NCBI GenBank assembly: GCA_951640195.1
Contig: OX621164.1
Coordinates: 849,098-913,097, forward strand
From: Porpolomopsis calyptriformis
Taxonomy: Eukaryota > Basidiomycota > Agaricomycetes > Agaricales > Hygrophoraceae
Length of the DNA: 64,000 bases
Direction: 5' to 3'
Shown here piece after piece: positions 19,626 to 32,600 of this stretch. Both the position numbers and the translations under genes were made by a program. Every line of letters starts with the position of its first letter. Within the stretch, counting starts at the first letter, position 1. The notes below the pieces were generated by a model. That model had not been told where the DNA came from and did not search any database. It saw only the letters and a list, made by a program, of their open reading frames with translations.

Positions 19626-20870
19626 CAGTGACACAGTTTGGGCAGGCATTCGTGAAGTGCCCAGGTTGGCTGCAGGAGTAGCAATTTCCATATGGGATTA
19701 TAAGGGCAGAAGAGGAAGACTCTTCTCTCTTGACTGTGGGGGCTACTGACATTTGATGGGTTGTCATTGCAGCCACAGATGATCCTTGGGCAGGAAAGGG
19801 GTTGGAGTATTGGGGTTGGGATGTGGAGGACTGTTTCTGTGAGGCAAGAATGTTCTTTTTGTGTTGGTAGTGTGTTGTTGCATCCTTCCATTCTTGGAGG
19901 GTGGTAGGGATAGCAGGGAGTTGGTAAATAAATTTGATGAACTCGCTGTCAAGTCCAGCTTGGTAAAGATCAATGAGGGCGGCATCGTTGAAACCAGTAT
20001 CAACCTGTAAATCACCAAAGCGCAGGTTATAATCTTCAATCTTCTTTCTTCCCTGGCGGAGATTCTTGATGTTGTTATGAGTGCAAGACTGTCTGTCAAT
20101 TCCTTTAAATGTTGATCAGAATCGAGCTACAAGTGCAGCCCAGGTAGCAGTCAGGCTAGTCCAGTTGACAGCTCTCATGTCATTGGTCTCCTTTTCAGAC
20201 CAGGTTTGGGCTATAGTCCCCTTCATAAAAGAAAGGGCAAAGGGAATCTTGTGTTCATCACGGTATGGTTTTCCCATAAAGTACAATTCACAGCTGTTAA
20301 TAAATTTGTCAACGTCCTGCTGTCGACCAGTAAACTTGTCTGGTTTGGCCATCTTAATCTCGATGGTGGGAGCAGCAGGAGCAGGGGGTTGAGCTTGCAG
20401 TGGGGGCTGAGGTTGAGCTTAGGTGGCAAGTTGTTGGTTAAGATTCTGAATCTCTGTTGCCTGTTGTGTGTTTGAAGCCTGAAGAGCAGCTACTTCTCTC
20501 TGCAAGTTATTCATGACTGTGAGAATCTCATTGAGGTTGGGAATGGGGGGATTTGCACGAGAACCCATTGGCGGTGGTGGTGGTGAAGGTGAAGGTGTTG
20601 TTAAAGGTGAAGAAGGTCAAGTAGGTTGTTGGAACAGGAAGGGTTGATATCTGATGGCAGGGGGAGTGATGGGACATTGTGACTAGGCAGCAGCGAGTAA
20701 TCGAGTTGTTTCACTTCAAGTTCTTTCTAAAGCTTGTGAAGAACCTGGTAGAGGGGCAGCTTGACTAGCTTCCTCACTCAGGTCTGGGAAGAGTCATATT
20801 TGTGAGTAAAGCGATTGAGAAAGAGGATTTCGCTCAGAGGATTCATAGAAATCTTCTTTGTCGTCTAGTG
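19626..20870 (-). pseudogene. gag of element Y, truncated by X2
   Basis: The minus frame has a Pro/Ser-rich N-terminus, a coiled coil (NEILTVMNNLQREVAALQAS), a capsid domain (IKMAKPDKFTGRQQDVDKFI, ALSFMKGTIAQTWSEKE, DTGFNDAALIDLYQAGLD) and a CCHC knuckle (CYSCSQPGHFTNAC). It ends abruptly at CPNCVTG, where the X2 LTR begins. Stops interrupt it (for example just after ARF near 20116). It resembles the W gag in plan but is clearly a separate family. The rest of Y is not found to the left of X2. Confidence 0.8.
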
Positions 20871-20913
20871 TGAAAACAAGGGTGGATCAAGTAGAGGGGA
20901 GAGAGCAAGAAGG

Positions 20914-20924
20914 AAGTCCGATTC
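20914..20924 (-). promoter_or_regulatory. Self-type primer-binding site of Y (degenerate)
   Basis: On the minus strand GAATCGGACTT lies one base after the LTR, as in W. Its complement within the LTR (21027-21037, AAGTGTGATTC on the minus strand) matches at nine of eleven positions. Confidence 0.55.
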
Positions 20925-20925
20925 T

Positions 20926-21314
20926 TGTTATAAACTTGGTCACTGTTGAGACGGTTTTACTTCGGAGTGCTCTGTCCAAGATGATGATGATAGTCTCAAG
21001 TCCTAGTTATTGGGGTGTATAATAAGGAATCACACTTATGGTCTGAATACAACTAACTAGGAGTTTATATACTAACTATGTTACTGCAGATGAGTCAGTG
21101 TGACAATGAGGAATACATGCGGTAGATGAAAGATAAGCATGATAAGATGCGGAGCATGTGAAGGGATGAAACATATGTAGTCGGAAATGAAATGTATCCC
21201 ATCTTGGGTAAATGAAAAAGATAAGGTTATAGGGAATCCCAAGCAAGATAAGACAAGTCTGACTAAACTACAATGACTAACATGGAGAGAGAATGAAAAA
21301 TTATGTCTGTAACA
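20926..21314 (-). repeat. 5' LTR of element Y (389 bp)
   Basis: On the minus strand it starts TGTTACAGACATAATTTTTC and ends GTTTATAACA. The start, the end and inner blocks (GGGATTCCC, TTTCATTTCC, TATATAAAC) align with the W LTR, so W and Y are related families. The equal length to the solo LTRs is coincidental; the sequences differ. Confidence 0.75.
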
Positions 21315-21702
21315 GAGGTCGTGATCCTGGGTATTAACAGTAAGGGTCTATGATATGATTCTGGGTGTGTAATCTCTCGTTCTCTGGTATATTTTTTTTT
21401 GTTGGTGGCTACAGTATCAAAGTATATATACTGTAAATACCTTTGTGTACCAGATAAGGAAATACTTTGTTTTGGCATGTAGAGTGTTCAATACTCCTAC
21501 AACAGCTTAATTAATGCTTCAACTTAGTTGTAATCTTATCTAAATAGCTCAATCAGTGTTGCAACCAGACCTAAATGGTTGTGATCTTATCATTCGGTTC
21601 TAATTGGTATTCTAGAATATCTAATTTTGAGTGGGTTGCCATGTGGTTGCCACATAGTCTCAACCTAGGACTTCCCCACAACAATGTGCTGCAACCCTCT
21701 GT
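21315..21702. other. Non-coding AT-rich spacer
   Basis: No ORF with recognisable content is present. Short words such as GGTTGCCATGTGGTTGCC and TGGTTGT recur, which suggests decayed mobile DNA, but no element ends were found. Confidence 0.35.
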
Positions 21703-21716
21703 TTGGTTTTGTTGTT

Positions 21717-21736
21717 GCAACTGGTTGTAACCAGTT
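21717..21736. repeat. Near-perfect palindrome CAACTGGTT-GT-AACCAGTTG
   Basis: Two 9-bp arms (CAACTGGTT and AACCAGTTG) flank a 2-bp centre. The palindrome lies just upstream of a small ORF. It could be a transposase-binding or element-end palindrome; its purpose is unknown. Confidence 0.5.
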
Positions 21737-21774
21737 GTAACCTGAATCAGATATTTCTGACACAGCTCATCTAC

Positions 21775-22110
21775 AGTAGCCTCTCCAAGAATAAGAAAGG
21801 CAAGGCTCACTGCAGTGGCAAAAAGGAAGTGTGCAGAAAGGACATATTCTTCACATACTCCTCATCCAACTACTTGGAATTTCTCAAGGCTCTGCTAGAT
21901 CATTATGGTGAAAGCAAATATATGGTTACACAGAAACAATGCTTTCCATTCAAGTATTATTACCCCAGACACATGTATATTAAATGCTATACAATCTACA
22001 ACCATTGCTAATACATTTTACAGGAAATCTAATGCCCTTGACATAGAACATAAACCAGAATACTATGAGATGGTTGAGAAGATCAAAAAAAATATGTTCA
22101 AGAAGGTAAA
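21775..22110 (+). pseudogene. Small unrecognised ORF cut by the assembly gap
   Basis: One frame reads NKKGKAHCSGKKEVCRKD, NYLEFLKALLDHYGESKYMV and KQCFPFKYYYP. A plausible intron (about 21976-22022, GTATAT...TTTACAG) then leads to NALDIEHKPEYYEMVEKIKK before the Ns. The mix of basic and aromatic residues resembles uncharacterised ORFs repeated in mushroom genomes, but I cannot name a family. The start and end are unknown. Confidence 0.35.
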
Positions 22111-22310
22111 NNNNNNNNNNNNNNNNNNNNNNNNNNNNNNNNNNNNNNNNNNNNNNNNNNNNNNNNNNNNNNNNNNNNNNNNNNNNNNNNNNNNNNNNNN
22201 NNNNNNNNNNNNNNNNNNNNNNNNNNNNNNNNNNNNNNNNNNNNNNNNNNNNNNNNNNNNNNNNNNNNNNNNNNNNNNNNNNNNNNNNNNNNNNNNNNNN
22301 NNNNNNNNNN
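22111..22310. other. Assembly gap, 200 N
   Basis: Exactly 200 Ns, a typical placeholder length, so the true distance is unknown. The gap removes the 3' part of NIC96 and the end of the preceding small ORF. Confidence 1.
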
Positions 22311-23637
22311 TGAGAACGCAAAGCTTCCTCCAAGGCTTCTTGAATATGGCCTGTACGCACGAAGTAAAAAAGGCGAACCCAGAGGGGTTGGCCAGCTACC
22401 AACTGCTCATTTGCAGATGAAAAAACTAAATCACAGAGTGAGGAGAATGACGCACCTCAATGCGATCCTCCCATTCGCCATTTTTATAGTATCTGACTAG
22501 CAAGAATGCCCTAACTTTGTTGGAAATACTAGGATCGCCCCCAAGTTGTGCTTGCATAGGTCGTGCTTGCACAGTACGTTCCAAGATATCCCAGTATTGT
22601 TCTTCGAGTGCTTCACGTGCTCCCTTGGCAATCTGTCGTCTGAGCGCGATCGCGTCCCGGGACTCTGGATCGCTAAGATAGACCCTTGCATATTTGCGTT
22701 CAAATAGGGAGGGGTTGAGAACATGTGCACCGGCGTGCTCAATGGGCGGAAGGGCGGGTGGTTCAGCCGTAATTTTAGCCAAAATGTGAAAATTTTGGGT
22801 CATCTGAAGAGACCTTGACTGCAGTATAATGGTATCACATTGTAAGAAAGTAACATGGTGAAAGCTCTCACATCAGAGTTCAGAGAGAGGGATGCTTCGA
22901 TAAGAGAATGCACGATAGGATACGAAGTCCCTTTTAGTCTGGCAGCATTCAACTCAGAGATAACACGGTTATACGCCATCATTTTACTTTGCATCTGTAA
23001 CGTGAGACTTGGTGTCACGCTGGCCTACCAAGAAAGAAAGAATTGCAGAAGACCGGGGCCGACGAGTCGAAGTGAACCACTCACAGACAGACTGCTTTTA
23101 CTGTGAAAACTCATCTTTAACTCTGGCATTGCTCTGCTATCCTTGCCGACACGGCCCCCAAGCTCTTCAAACACCCGCTTTTTTTTCGCCTCCCAGTCTT
23201 TCCGGCTACGCTCCTCCAAAACACGATAGAAATCAGCCTGGGTCTCTTTCCTTCCCTCTTCGATAGTTGAAATAAGATTCTGTTCATGTGCGTGTCGAAG
23301 ATATCCCGCAACATCTGTATCCTGCAGTGATTGGAGGGGTGTAAATGTCGTTGAGGTATTCAAGTGTGCTATAGAGTTCGATAGAGCAGACGCGTCTACA
23401 TGCGCTTGTGCAAGTAGATAATTGCTAGATACGATGTCAGAGTCGCATTTACGCGCTACAAGATGAAAACATACGCTCTCCCTGTATCATTGGCGGCACC
23501 ATGTTGACGAGAAACTAAACGACGAGACTGGGCCTCTATTTGGTCAAGTGAAAGTTGAACTGAAGGGAGATCAGGTTTTGATAGATGAGATGTAAGGGTC
23601 TTAGATGAATTCAACAATGAAGACAGCTCGGTGGCCA
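22311..23637 (-). CDS. NIC96: Nucleoporin NIC96/NUP93, 5' part (3' end lost in gap)
   Basis: NIC96/NUP93 is a scaffold nucleoporin of the inner ring of the nuclear pore that links structural subunits to the Nsp1 channel complex. The start is MATELSSLLNSSKTLTSHLS at 23637. Exons visible on the minus strand are 23637-23475, 23424-23085, 22994-22872, 22803-22456 and 22402 into the gap. Family blocks include LDQIEAQSRRLVSRQ, NYLLAQAHVDASALSNSIAH, DTDVAGYLRHAHEQNLISTI, WEAKKKRVFEELGGRVG, NKVRAFLLVRYYKNGEWEDR and AGQPLWVRLFYFVRTGHIQE. About 330 residues are present; full-length proteins are near 850-900. It is divergent from the Rab gene, with 330 bp between start codons. Confidence 0.9.
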
Positions 23638-23967
23638 TGACGGCTAAACCACTTGGAGGAGCTGGGGAAGGTCTAATGGTCACGTGCAGACTGCCATTTT
23701 ATTTGGGAAATGCAAAAGTTGAGCAGTTCAAGCGTTCAAAGTTTGCATTTCGAGTCATTAAAACGAATTTATGTACAGAGAGAGGTGAGAGGGCAAGGTC
23801 CGTTGCTAGTCAGTGAAAATGACAGACGGGACGGCGACACCAAACTTGGAAGTGCGGATTAGTTACATAATCAAAGGTTTCACCGCATTGCCTGACTGCG
23901 TACGTGAATCGGCTTCAGAATCATCTTCATCACTGAACTTGTTCTTTCACATCCCAGATACCCTAAC
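23638..23967. promoter_or_regulatory. Divergent intergenic promoter region, NIC96 / Rab
   Basis: These 330 bp separate the two start codons and hold no supported gene. Both promoters must lie here. I see no clear TATA box. Confidence 0.5.
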
Positions 23968-24883
<916 letters not shown>

Positions 24884-25007
24884 ACACACATCGCACCGTG
24901 GCTTCATGATGGCTCCTATTTTGTACACCTTTCTCAACTTAGGGTCATCCATATTTCATGTAATACTGTCGGCATATTACAAGGTACATGGCATTTATTG
25001 TGGAGTC

Positions 25008-27918
25008 TCACACGGAAGCATTCCAATTCCCTCCCCACCACCTTCTGATTCTTTCGCCCCCCCATTCCAAGTATTCCTCACGAGTCACTCCGACGTTCGG
25101 AAATTCGACGGTCTTGGCGAAGTCTGCCATACCTCTCCAAGCATCTAACGAGGGATCTGCGGCACGCTTGATCTCAATAGGCATCTCGGGTGGCAAGATG
25201 GGTCGTAGAGTGGCGTGTAACCTGGGGATAAGTCCAGGAAGCTGTGAGGGTGAACCTGTAACAAAGACATTCTACATTGTTGAGTTGGCGACTGGATGCC
25301 AAAAATCTCAGGGTTGTCACACACCCTGACTAGCCGACTTTTTTCACCGTTTGAGAAACGGGCCAAAACGTTCTGGACTACCTCTCCAAGCCCTGCCGAA
25401 TCGACTCCAGCCATTCCAGGTGAGAACCAGACTTCGCAGACCCGCCATCTTTCGACATTGAGATGGATTCTACTTGCGCCTTTGAAGTAATCGATCAGGG
25501 AGCATTTCTTTGGTCAAGAAAAGTCTATCACCACATACCCTCTACGTCACCTTCCTCGTATATAGGTCTGAATGCGGAAAGCAACGCTGACCGTTGTGAC
25601 GTGATTGACGCATGAGTGTCTTGGTGCGTGAATGTTGGGTCATACATTAACAACTTCCGCTCAACCACCTGCAGATGATTCATATCTTCCTCTTCATCTG
25701 AGGAAGCGGCAGCCGTGTTCTGAACATCCAATACGACTCAGTACCATGTACGGGATGCGAGACAAGTTTTGTGCTTACAATTTTGCGATATATAGCCCAG
25801 TCATTATCATCCGCCCCAAACATATCCTCTGTCCCAAGTCAGTGATGCCACGGAACTCGACAGGTTATACTAACCTCCACCACCTTTGCGTTTACTCTTA
25901 GAAACCCGGTCATCAGAGGCTAAATTGGCGATACTTTTCATCCGTGCTTGGGCAGCAGCGCTCTTGCGATCGCTCAGCGCCGCCTTCCTCCGTGCCCTAT
26001 CCTTGATCCTACTTATCAGGACCTTATTAACCACGAAAAGTTCCAGATGTTAACGTAGTTTGAGTGATATTAGACAAGTTATCCTACATACCTCTTGTTC
26101 TTTCCTCATTTTATCCGACCAGCCTGACAAGTCAGTTTCCCTCTCTTTGAATTCTCTCTTCTCTTCCGCTTCCCGCTCTTCTCTCTCTCGTTCCTTCTCG
26201 CGCCTCGCCCGCATTCGCGCCTCAAGGCCGGCTTTCATTAATTTCTGTTTCCTCTTTTCCTTCAGTCCTTCTTCGTCCAGCTGGGTTGAGAGAATACGGT
26301 CATATTAAGACCAAAGATTCATAAATAAGAGGACCTACATCAGCGTCAGGAACATCTACAAGGGGAAAAGACGGCTCTTCCTGATAAAGGATAACAGATC
26401 AGACAGGACGATGACCGAGTCAACCGTCATATTCTCACAACGGGATCGTCGCCGTCGTTGTCCTTCTTCTTCGCTCGTTTCAGCTCAGCTTCCAGTTTTT
26501 TGATGGTCTCGTTCAGGCTAGCATCATCCTCGAACCCCTCATCTTGGAGAATTTTCTGATGGAAGAATTATGAGACTTGACGGCAGTGTCCAAGACCTCT
26601 ACGCTCACGATCCAATCCTGCCTTCCTTCCCGTCCCCGTCCTTCTCTCAAATGCACCAAATACTGGAGGTCGGCTTCCTTCTGTACCAGCTATAACGGAG
26701 ACATCTGTATTGGGTACCAATACCACTAAAGATGAGTTTTACACGTACCTTTTCTGTCCTGACTTTTGCTGCCATCTCCTGTAATTTCCTCCCCTGCTCC
26801 TTCCTCCTCTCAGCAATGCGTGCAAGTTCTTCCTCTGTTTTGTCTTCCAGAATAGGAAGAGTGAAAGGGAACTGAACTATACAGCTTGATTCACCCATTT
26901 TGATGGGATCTTTGAGGCTGCGCGACAGGGAAGGGTAATCTACCGAGAATGCACAAAAGTTATGCAGCATCCACTGAAAAGAATCGATTATCGAGGGGTG
27001 TGGATGGATGCGATAACAACACATTACATTGGACTGAGAGGAGGTTACACGAGTAGGGAACCCAGGATACTTCAACTGGATAAGCTTGAGAAGATAATCT
27101 GACGAGTGTAATGCACCCCAAGGTATCCTGATGAATAAACATCAGCGTGGACTATCGGAGGGCAGTTTTTACTCCAACCTTTTAGCATGGCTCAAAATTC
27201 CTTTGCCACTCAAGATGGGGATGATGGATGTTGACGCAGTGTTGAAAGAGATTACCAGTCCGTCACTGGAAAACGGTCCCGATGGTTCGGGTTGGTTATT
27301 GTGGTAGAATGACATAAGAGAATCAACGCAATATGCCAGAGAGGGTACAGAGTATAGCTCAAACATGAGCTCAGAGGTTACTACTGGAGGCATAAGCAAT
27401 AAAACCAAAGCCTGAGCTTTCCTCACGCACACGATCTGGAGTGTAGCGGAGAACATAACCGTTCGGTCATGATTACAGGGTGGTTGACCAATGAATCGTC
27501 TATTCCGAGTCGTATGAACGCATGATCAAGGGCGTGCTCCTAAGCCTCGAGATGCAGAGTGTGGGTTCATTACAACACAAGCAGGGATGACGAGTGTCTC
27601 ACACACCAAAGCATCAAAGTTGAGTAAGACATCACCCTCCCAAGGTGTTCTAGCCTGCCCTTTGGCGCCACTTTCTGCATCGATACCTGAACCAAAAAGA
27701 AGTAGCTGTTTGTTATATTTTCGTTCCTTGTATTTTGCTATGGCATTAATGCCAGTGTGAGGATTGGGTGAGGATGAGAAACCGAAGCGGAGGTTTGTTG
27801 AGCCATTATCAATTACCAAGGGGATAGAGCGGTAGGGGTCGTACGATTCAACAGGTGTGAGAGAAGGTGGTGAGGGAACTGGCAGACAGGTTACGTTGTT
27901 GTTGTTAAAAGAGGCCAT
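25008..27918 (-). CDS. ARP5: Actin-related protein Arp5 (INO80 complex)
   Basis: Arp5 is a nuclear actin-related subunit of the INO80 chromatin remodeller. It starts MASFNNNNVTCLPVPSPPSL at 27918, with the actin-fold nucleotide loop IPLVIDNGSTNLRFGF. Then come KAQARTPWEGDVLLNFDAL-like text, SELMFELYSVPSLAYCVDSL, FNTASTSIIPILSGKGI and the family's inserted charged region (EEELARIAERRKEQGRKLQE, EKEREREEREAEEKREFKER). It ends in the C-terminal actin fold with PPEMPIEIKRAADPSLDAWR and EEYLEWGGERIRRWW. The coding part is split by many short introns. The long basic and acidic insert distinguishes it from conventional actin. Confidence 0.93.
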
Positions 27919-28172
27919 CCCGACCTGAACCACGGCGGACAAATATATAGGGAATAATTTACATAAGATCGATGGGAGCAAATAAAAAAACTGGACGAAT
28001 GTGATTTTGCTTTCTCCTATCGTACATCCAATATCAGCATGGTTTTGACGGTCATGCAAATGCCAACTAGGCGTCGGGAAAGGCACTGGAATAACCTCGA
28101 ACACAGCCAATGTATCCAGTAAAACGAATATTAAAACTGGTCTCAAAAGGATGTTGAAATTCCCATTCATTT

Positions 28173-29447
28173 CTAATTGTTCCTGACCGTGAAACGCCGA
28201 AGTGGAGGGGGTGAGGGTTGTGGAGGCGGGTTACTACCTGCGGAATCGTCGTAATGTGATGATAAATCCACTGATTCGTCATATTGTGGCTGGTGTGAGT
28301 TGCCACGTCCATGCGAATTGCCTCGCTTTTGTTTCTGTATATCGACCACTGGACCCCTGTCAGCTCTGCCGACGCTAATATCAGAGTCTTGTCGACGTTG
28401 AGGTTCCAGTCGCCTGCCTGCCCAGGCCGAAGATGAGGGTATGCGATTGTCGTGGGGGGGTAGAGTGTACGGATGTGGTGGAAATGTTTGAACGATTGGA
28501 GGGTCCGGTGCTACGCTCTGGACAAGGAGGGTTGGGTTGAAAGAATGGCGCGCGGTCGGAGGTGCAGCAGAGGCAGGACGCCTTCGAAACAAGTTTTGTG
28601 GTAGTTTAAACGGTAGTCGAACCTTGGCCAAAGGCAGTCTGGATCGTTTCCTTTGTTTGCAACCGAACGAAACGATGGCAAGGGCGATAAGGAGTGCGGC
28701 ACCTATCGTGCCAAATATAGCCCCCACAATCTTACCGCGAGAGCTTGTGCCTGAATGTGAACCTGAGGATTCGGTAGGAGTCACTCCGGGAAGGCCAGAG
28801 TGCGAGGAAGACGAAGCATTGTTGGAACTATATCATGTTGAGATCAACTTAGTATAGTTTACAAAACGCAGCACGACTCACGTGTATACAAGATAATCAA
28901 ATAGTACCACTGACTTTGCAACAGACATTTTCCCGTTTTGCAAGGTGAACGAGTGCAATCCATCGGGAATTGAGTGATTGGCGTATACTGTGACGTTGTA
29001 TTGATAACCTGGTGTTCCATTCGGAGTGTTATTATACACCCCCACTTGATCGCCATCCAAAAAGAACGTCAAGTGTGTCTCTTCATCGTTGGCAATGATA
29101 CAAAACACATAAAGCGCAGTACCTATGTACAGTATGATTCAGAACTATCGAAGTCGAGGATGAAGGAACTGACCGGTAAAGTTGATGGAGGCAGTCAAGA
29201 CGACGTTCGGAAAGGGAACGGCACCTGGCTGGGGATTGAACGTGCCATTGATCCAAGTACCATCGTGGGCGAGTGCCGGGTCAACATTAGTGGGACAAGT
29301 CAGACAACCCGGCTCATCAAACCAAGCACCGTTTGGTGAATACGAGAACAGTGCGCCAGTTATGGGGTCGCCAAACTTGTTGTCAATCGACACATTGACG
29401 AGTGCGGAAAGAGCGATAGGGAAAAAAGCAAGCCAAAGAAGGTGCAT
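28173..29447 (-). CDS. Single-pass membrane protein with secreted N-terminal domain, unknown function
   Basis: The N-terminus MHLLWLAFFPIALSALVNVS is a clear signal peptide. The extracellular part has several N-glycosylation sequons (NVS, NGT, NFT, NVT, NHS) and beta-rich text such as TNGxxPNGTPGYQYNVTVY-type strands, plus a Cys pair CLTC. A Ser-rich stalk precedes one membrane helix (IVGAIFGTIGAALLIALAIV), a basic stop-transfer (CKQRKRSR), and a long Pro/Ser/Arg-rich cytoplasmic tail ending FTVRNN. About three exons. This plan is common in basidiomycete surface proteins of unknown role; I do not assign a ligand. Confidence 0.75.
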
Positions 29448-29643
29448 TGACAGGGAGAGACCGCGTTTTCGAGACTACAGCCCAGCCTAAGAGGCTTACA
29501 GCTCGTGTGGAGCGTGGAATCGTAGCCGAAGATACGCAGAAGCTGTGCATCAGAGTGAAGTGCGATATCACCATCGCAAATGATAGGCACGTGGAGCTAA
29601 AAGAGATCTATCACGTGGATGAGATCTATCGACCAGAGACCTC

Positions 29644-32600
29644 ATGTCGTCAGAGGACATTGCGGAGGAAATCCGCACTAGCCTGCCTGGAACGGAAGAG
29701 ATCATCGTTCAATATCTTTCAGGATACCTTGTGGATGACGCTGGTGAAGAGGAAGATGTACTGCAAGTCGCGCGTAGCATACTCAAGTCGCTGGCTGTGG
29801 AGAAGGAAGACGTGCTGGAAAGGCTGATGCTGAGACTGGGCGATCTTCTCGAGGACCAGCTCAACGCAAGGTCAAATGCAAGGTCTGGGCCGAAATTAGT
29901 AAAATTGGAGAAGGTCATGGACATGCGCAAGGGTGCCATGTCCAACACAATCGCCTTCGCAGAAGGTGTTGATTTAGAGTCGATCAACAAGGGAAAGTGC
30001 GCAAGTGGATGGTTTGCATGCTGACACAACTCTAACGATGCGCGCTCTGAAGGGCTTCACGAGTGGATGTGAAGAAACTCGAAAAGCAGGAAGCTAAACT
30101 GAAGGTAAAAGCGTCCGGCTCGCACGATTTATTCCATCTGTAACCTGCCCATTATCTTGTCAGGCGAAAATAGAGAAGCGTTCCCGAAGAGAGCTTCTGT
30201 ATGAGGGTTCCAGGCTTCTGGATCAACGGAGAAAACAAGTAATGTGGCTTTCTCGTGCACTCTGTTCCGTCACGTTCTGAAACCGAATTCAAGCAATCAT
30301 ACGAAGAGATATTCATGAAGGTATGTCGCATAAGTCACGAGGGGTGGAATATTCATCCAATCCATTTTAGATCAATCCCCTTGAGGCGAGCAGTGCGGCC
30401 AAATACAAGAGCAAAGATATTCACTTACCGTCGGTCGACGTGAATTTTGGGTCAAACCGCATTCTGTCTGTCCTCGACTTCTCCGCGCAAGTGATGTCAT
30501 TGACAGACTTCTAGCACCGGAGCAAGCCTCACACTTGCCCATGGCCGCCGTTACGGTCTGATTGGTCGAAATGGTGCATCCCGTTCATTTCTTTTCACTC
30601 GCTCGTATTTCGCTGATTCCATTCGCTAGGTGTGGGTAAATCGACCTTGCTGCGGCACATTGCCGCACGAGAAGTCCCCATTCCAGCACACATCACAATT
30701 CTCTTTGTGGAACAAGAGGTACCAGATATCACATTCTCGGCAACCCTATTCTAATTTTCGGTAGATTGTTGGTGACGAGACAAAGGCGATTGACTCAGTT
30801 TTAAGGGCAGATGTTTGGCGTGATCACCTCCTCAAGCAGGAAATTGAGTTGAACGCTCAACTGGCGGGGTTGGAAGCAGAGGGAGATGAAGCGCGAGTTC
30901 TAGAGGCACGAGAAGAGGCCTCTGCAAGACTAGCGGATGTGCATTCGAGATTATTAGATATAGATGCCGAGAGTGGGCCAGCAAGGGCTGCTGCTTTGTT
31001 GTCCGGTGAGCCCTGTCTCTTACAAATCGCAACGGCTCTGATGTACCCTAGGTTTGGGATTCGATGAAATCGACCAGCATCGGCCAACAAAAACTTTTAG
31101 CGGTGGCTGGCGGTGCGTCCTTGCTTCTCTTCTATCTCTGGACGGTTCAAATGGTTGGTTCATAACATAGAATGCGACTCGCGCTGGCTCGAGCTCTGTT
31201 TGTGAAGGCAAGTCACCCTTTCACTTTTTGTCGTTTTATTTTTATGAATCCCATGGTGTAGCCCTCACTGCTACTTTTAGATGAGCCTTCCAATCACAGT
31301 GAGTTGCGGAGTCTTCGACCTCGCGCAATGTAAAATGACAAGTACAGTCGATCTCAACGCACTCGCATGGCTTGAAGATTATTTGCAAACGTGGCCAGGA
31401 ACGTTACTCGTTGTGTATGTAACATTGCCTCTGACAGGCCAGGTTTCATATTAAAGTGTGGTTTCGAATAGATCTCACGACCGCGCCTTCTTGTACGAGA
31501 GGTTCTATTCTATCGGCAGATTCTCACTGAAAATGCACTTTGAATGACAGAGATGCCGTTGCCACTGATATTATACACCAGCATTCCGGTCGGCTTGACT
31601 ATTACAAGGGGTATTCATCCCATCAACGCTCGTGGACTCAGTATTATTTCTTAAAGGCTCTATTAGGAATTTCACCCAATTTTATTCCACCAAATCGGAA
31701 CGCGAACGAAATTTGCGCAAAGAATACGATGCACAGATGGACTATCGCAAACATTTACAGGCCTTTATAGACCGGTGGAGATATAACGCCAACCGGGGTA
31801 TGCTATTGCACTTCTCTTCCACTCACAACCAACATAGTTGTCTCTAGCTGCCCAGGCGCAGTCAAAAATTAAAATTTTGGAAAAGGTAGGTCGTCCTGCT
31901 CCGTAATGGCGTCATACATAATCCCTCGTCTTACCCGTAACTGGTTCAGCTTCCTGATCTGCAACCTCCTCAAGGGTCAGAAACCGAGACTTTCAAGTAT
32001 GTCCTAACTTCTTTGGTTTCTCCAACTTAGTCTTTGTTAAGATTCCCAGAAACGGAAAAGATCTCACCACCACTTCTTCAATTGTCCGAAGTCAAGTTCG
32101 GATATACAAATGAGAAAATCATCCTCACTGGCGTTGATATTGATGTTGGGCTGGACACCCGTATCGCAATTGTTGGCGCTAATGGGACAGGTAAATCGAC
32201 ATTGTGAGTTTGTTTATCTTTCCTAAAAGTCTCTCTGACACCCTCTTCTCTATCTTTTATGTTCGTTAATAGGGTAAAGTTACTGACCGGAGAACTTAAT
32301 CCGTTAGCGGGTCAAGGAAATCGGAATGGTCGATTGCGCGTGTATGTGACCTGTTGGATTTACCCTCTACGTTCCTAATCTTCGCTAGTAGTGGTTATTT
32401 CGCTCAGCATCACGTTGACACACTTACTCCCACAATGACGCCAGTGCAATTTCTAGCTTCGAAATTCCCCGGGAAGAATGAGCAAGAATACAGGGCCCAT
32501 CTCGGCAACTTTCAAATCAGTGGGATTACCGGGTGATTATCCTCTCTTCAATAAAGTTACCGATTTATGACTGAAACATGTGAAATATTGAATGAAGGCT

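Noticed and set aside
20926..21314. Y LTR as a third member of the solo-LTR family, because it is also 389 bp long
   Set aside because: The sequences do not match; the Y LTR instead resembles the W LTR in its ends and inner blocks.
27526..28170. Long open frame extending ARP5 upstream of 27918
   Set aside because: The extension has no conserved content and family members begin near MASFNNNN; the upstream part lies in the spacer before the membrane-protein gene.
29447..29827. Plus-strand open frame between the membrane protein and GCN20
   Set aside because: It overlaps both genes in other frames, has no motif, and GCN20 has a clear start at 29644.
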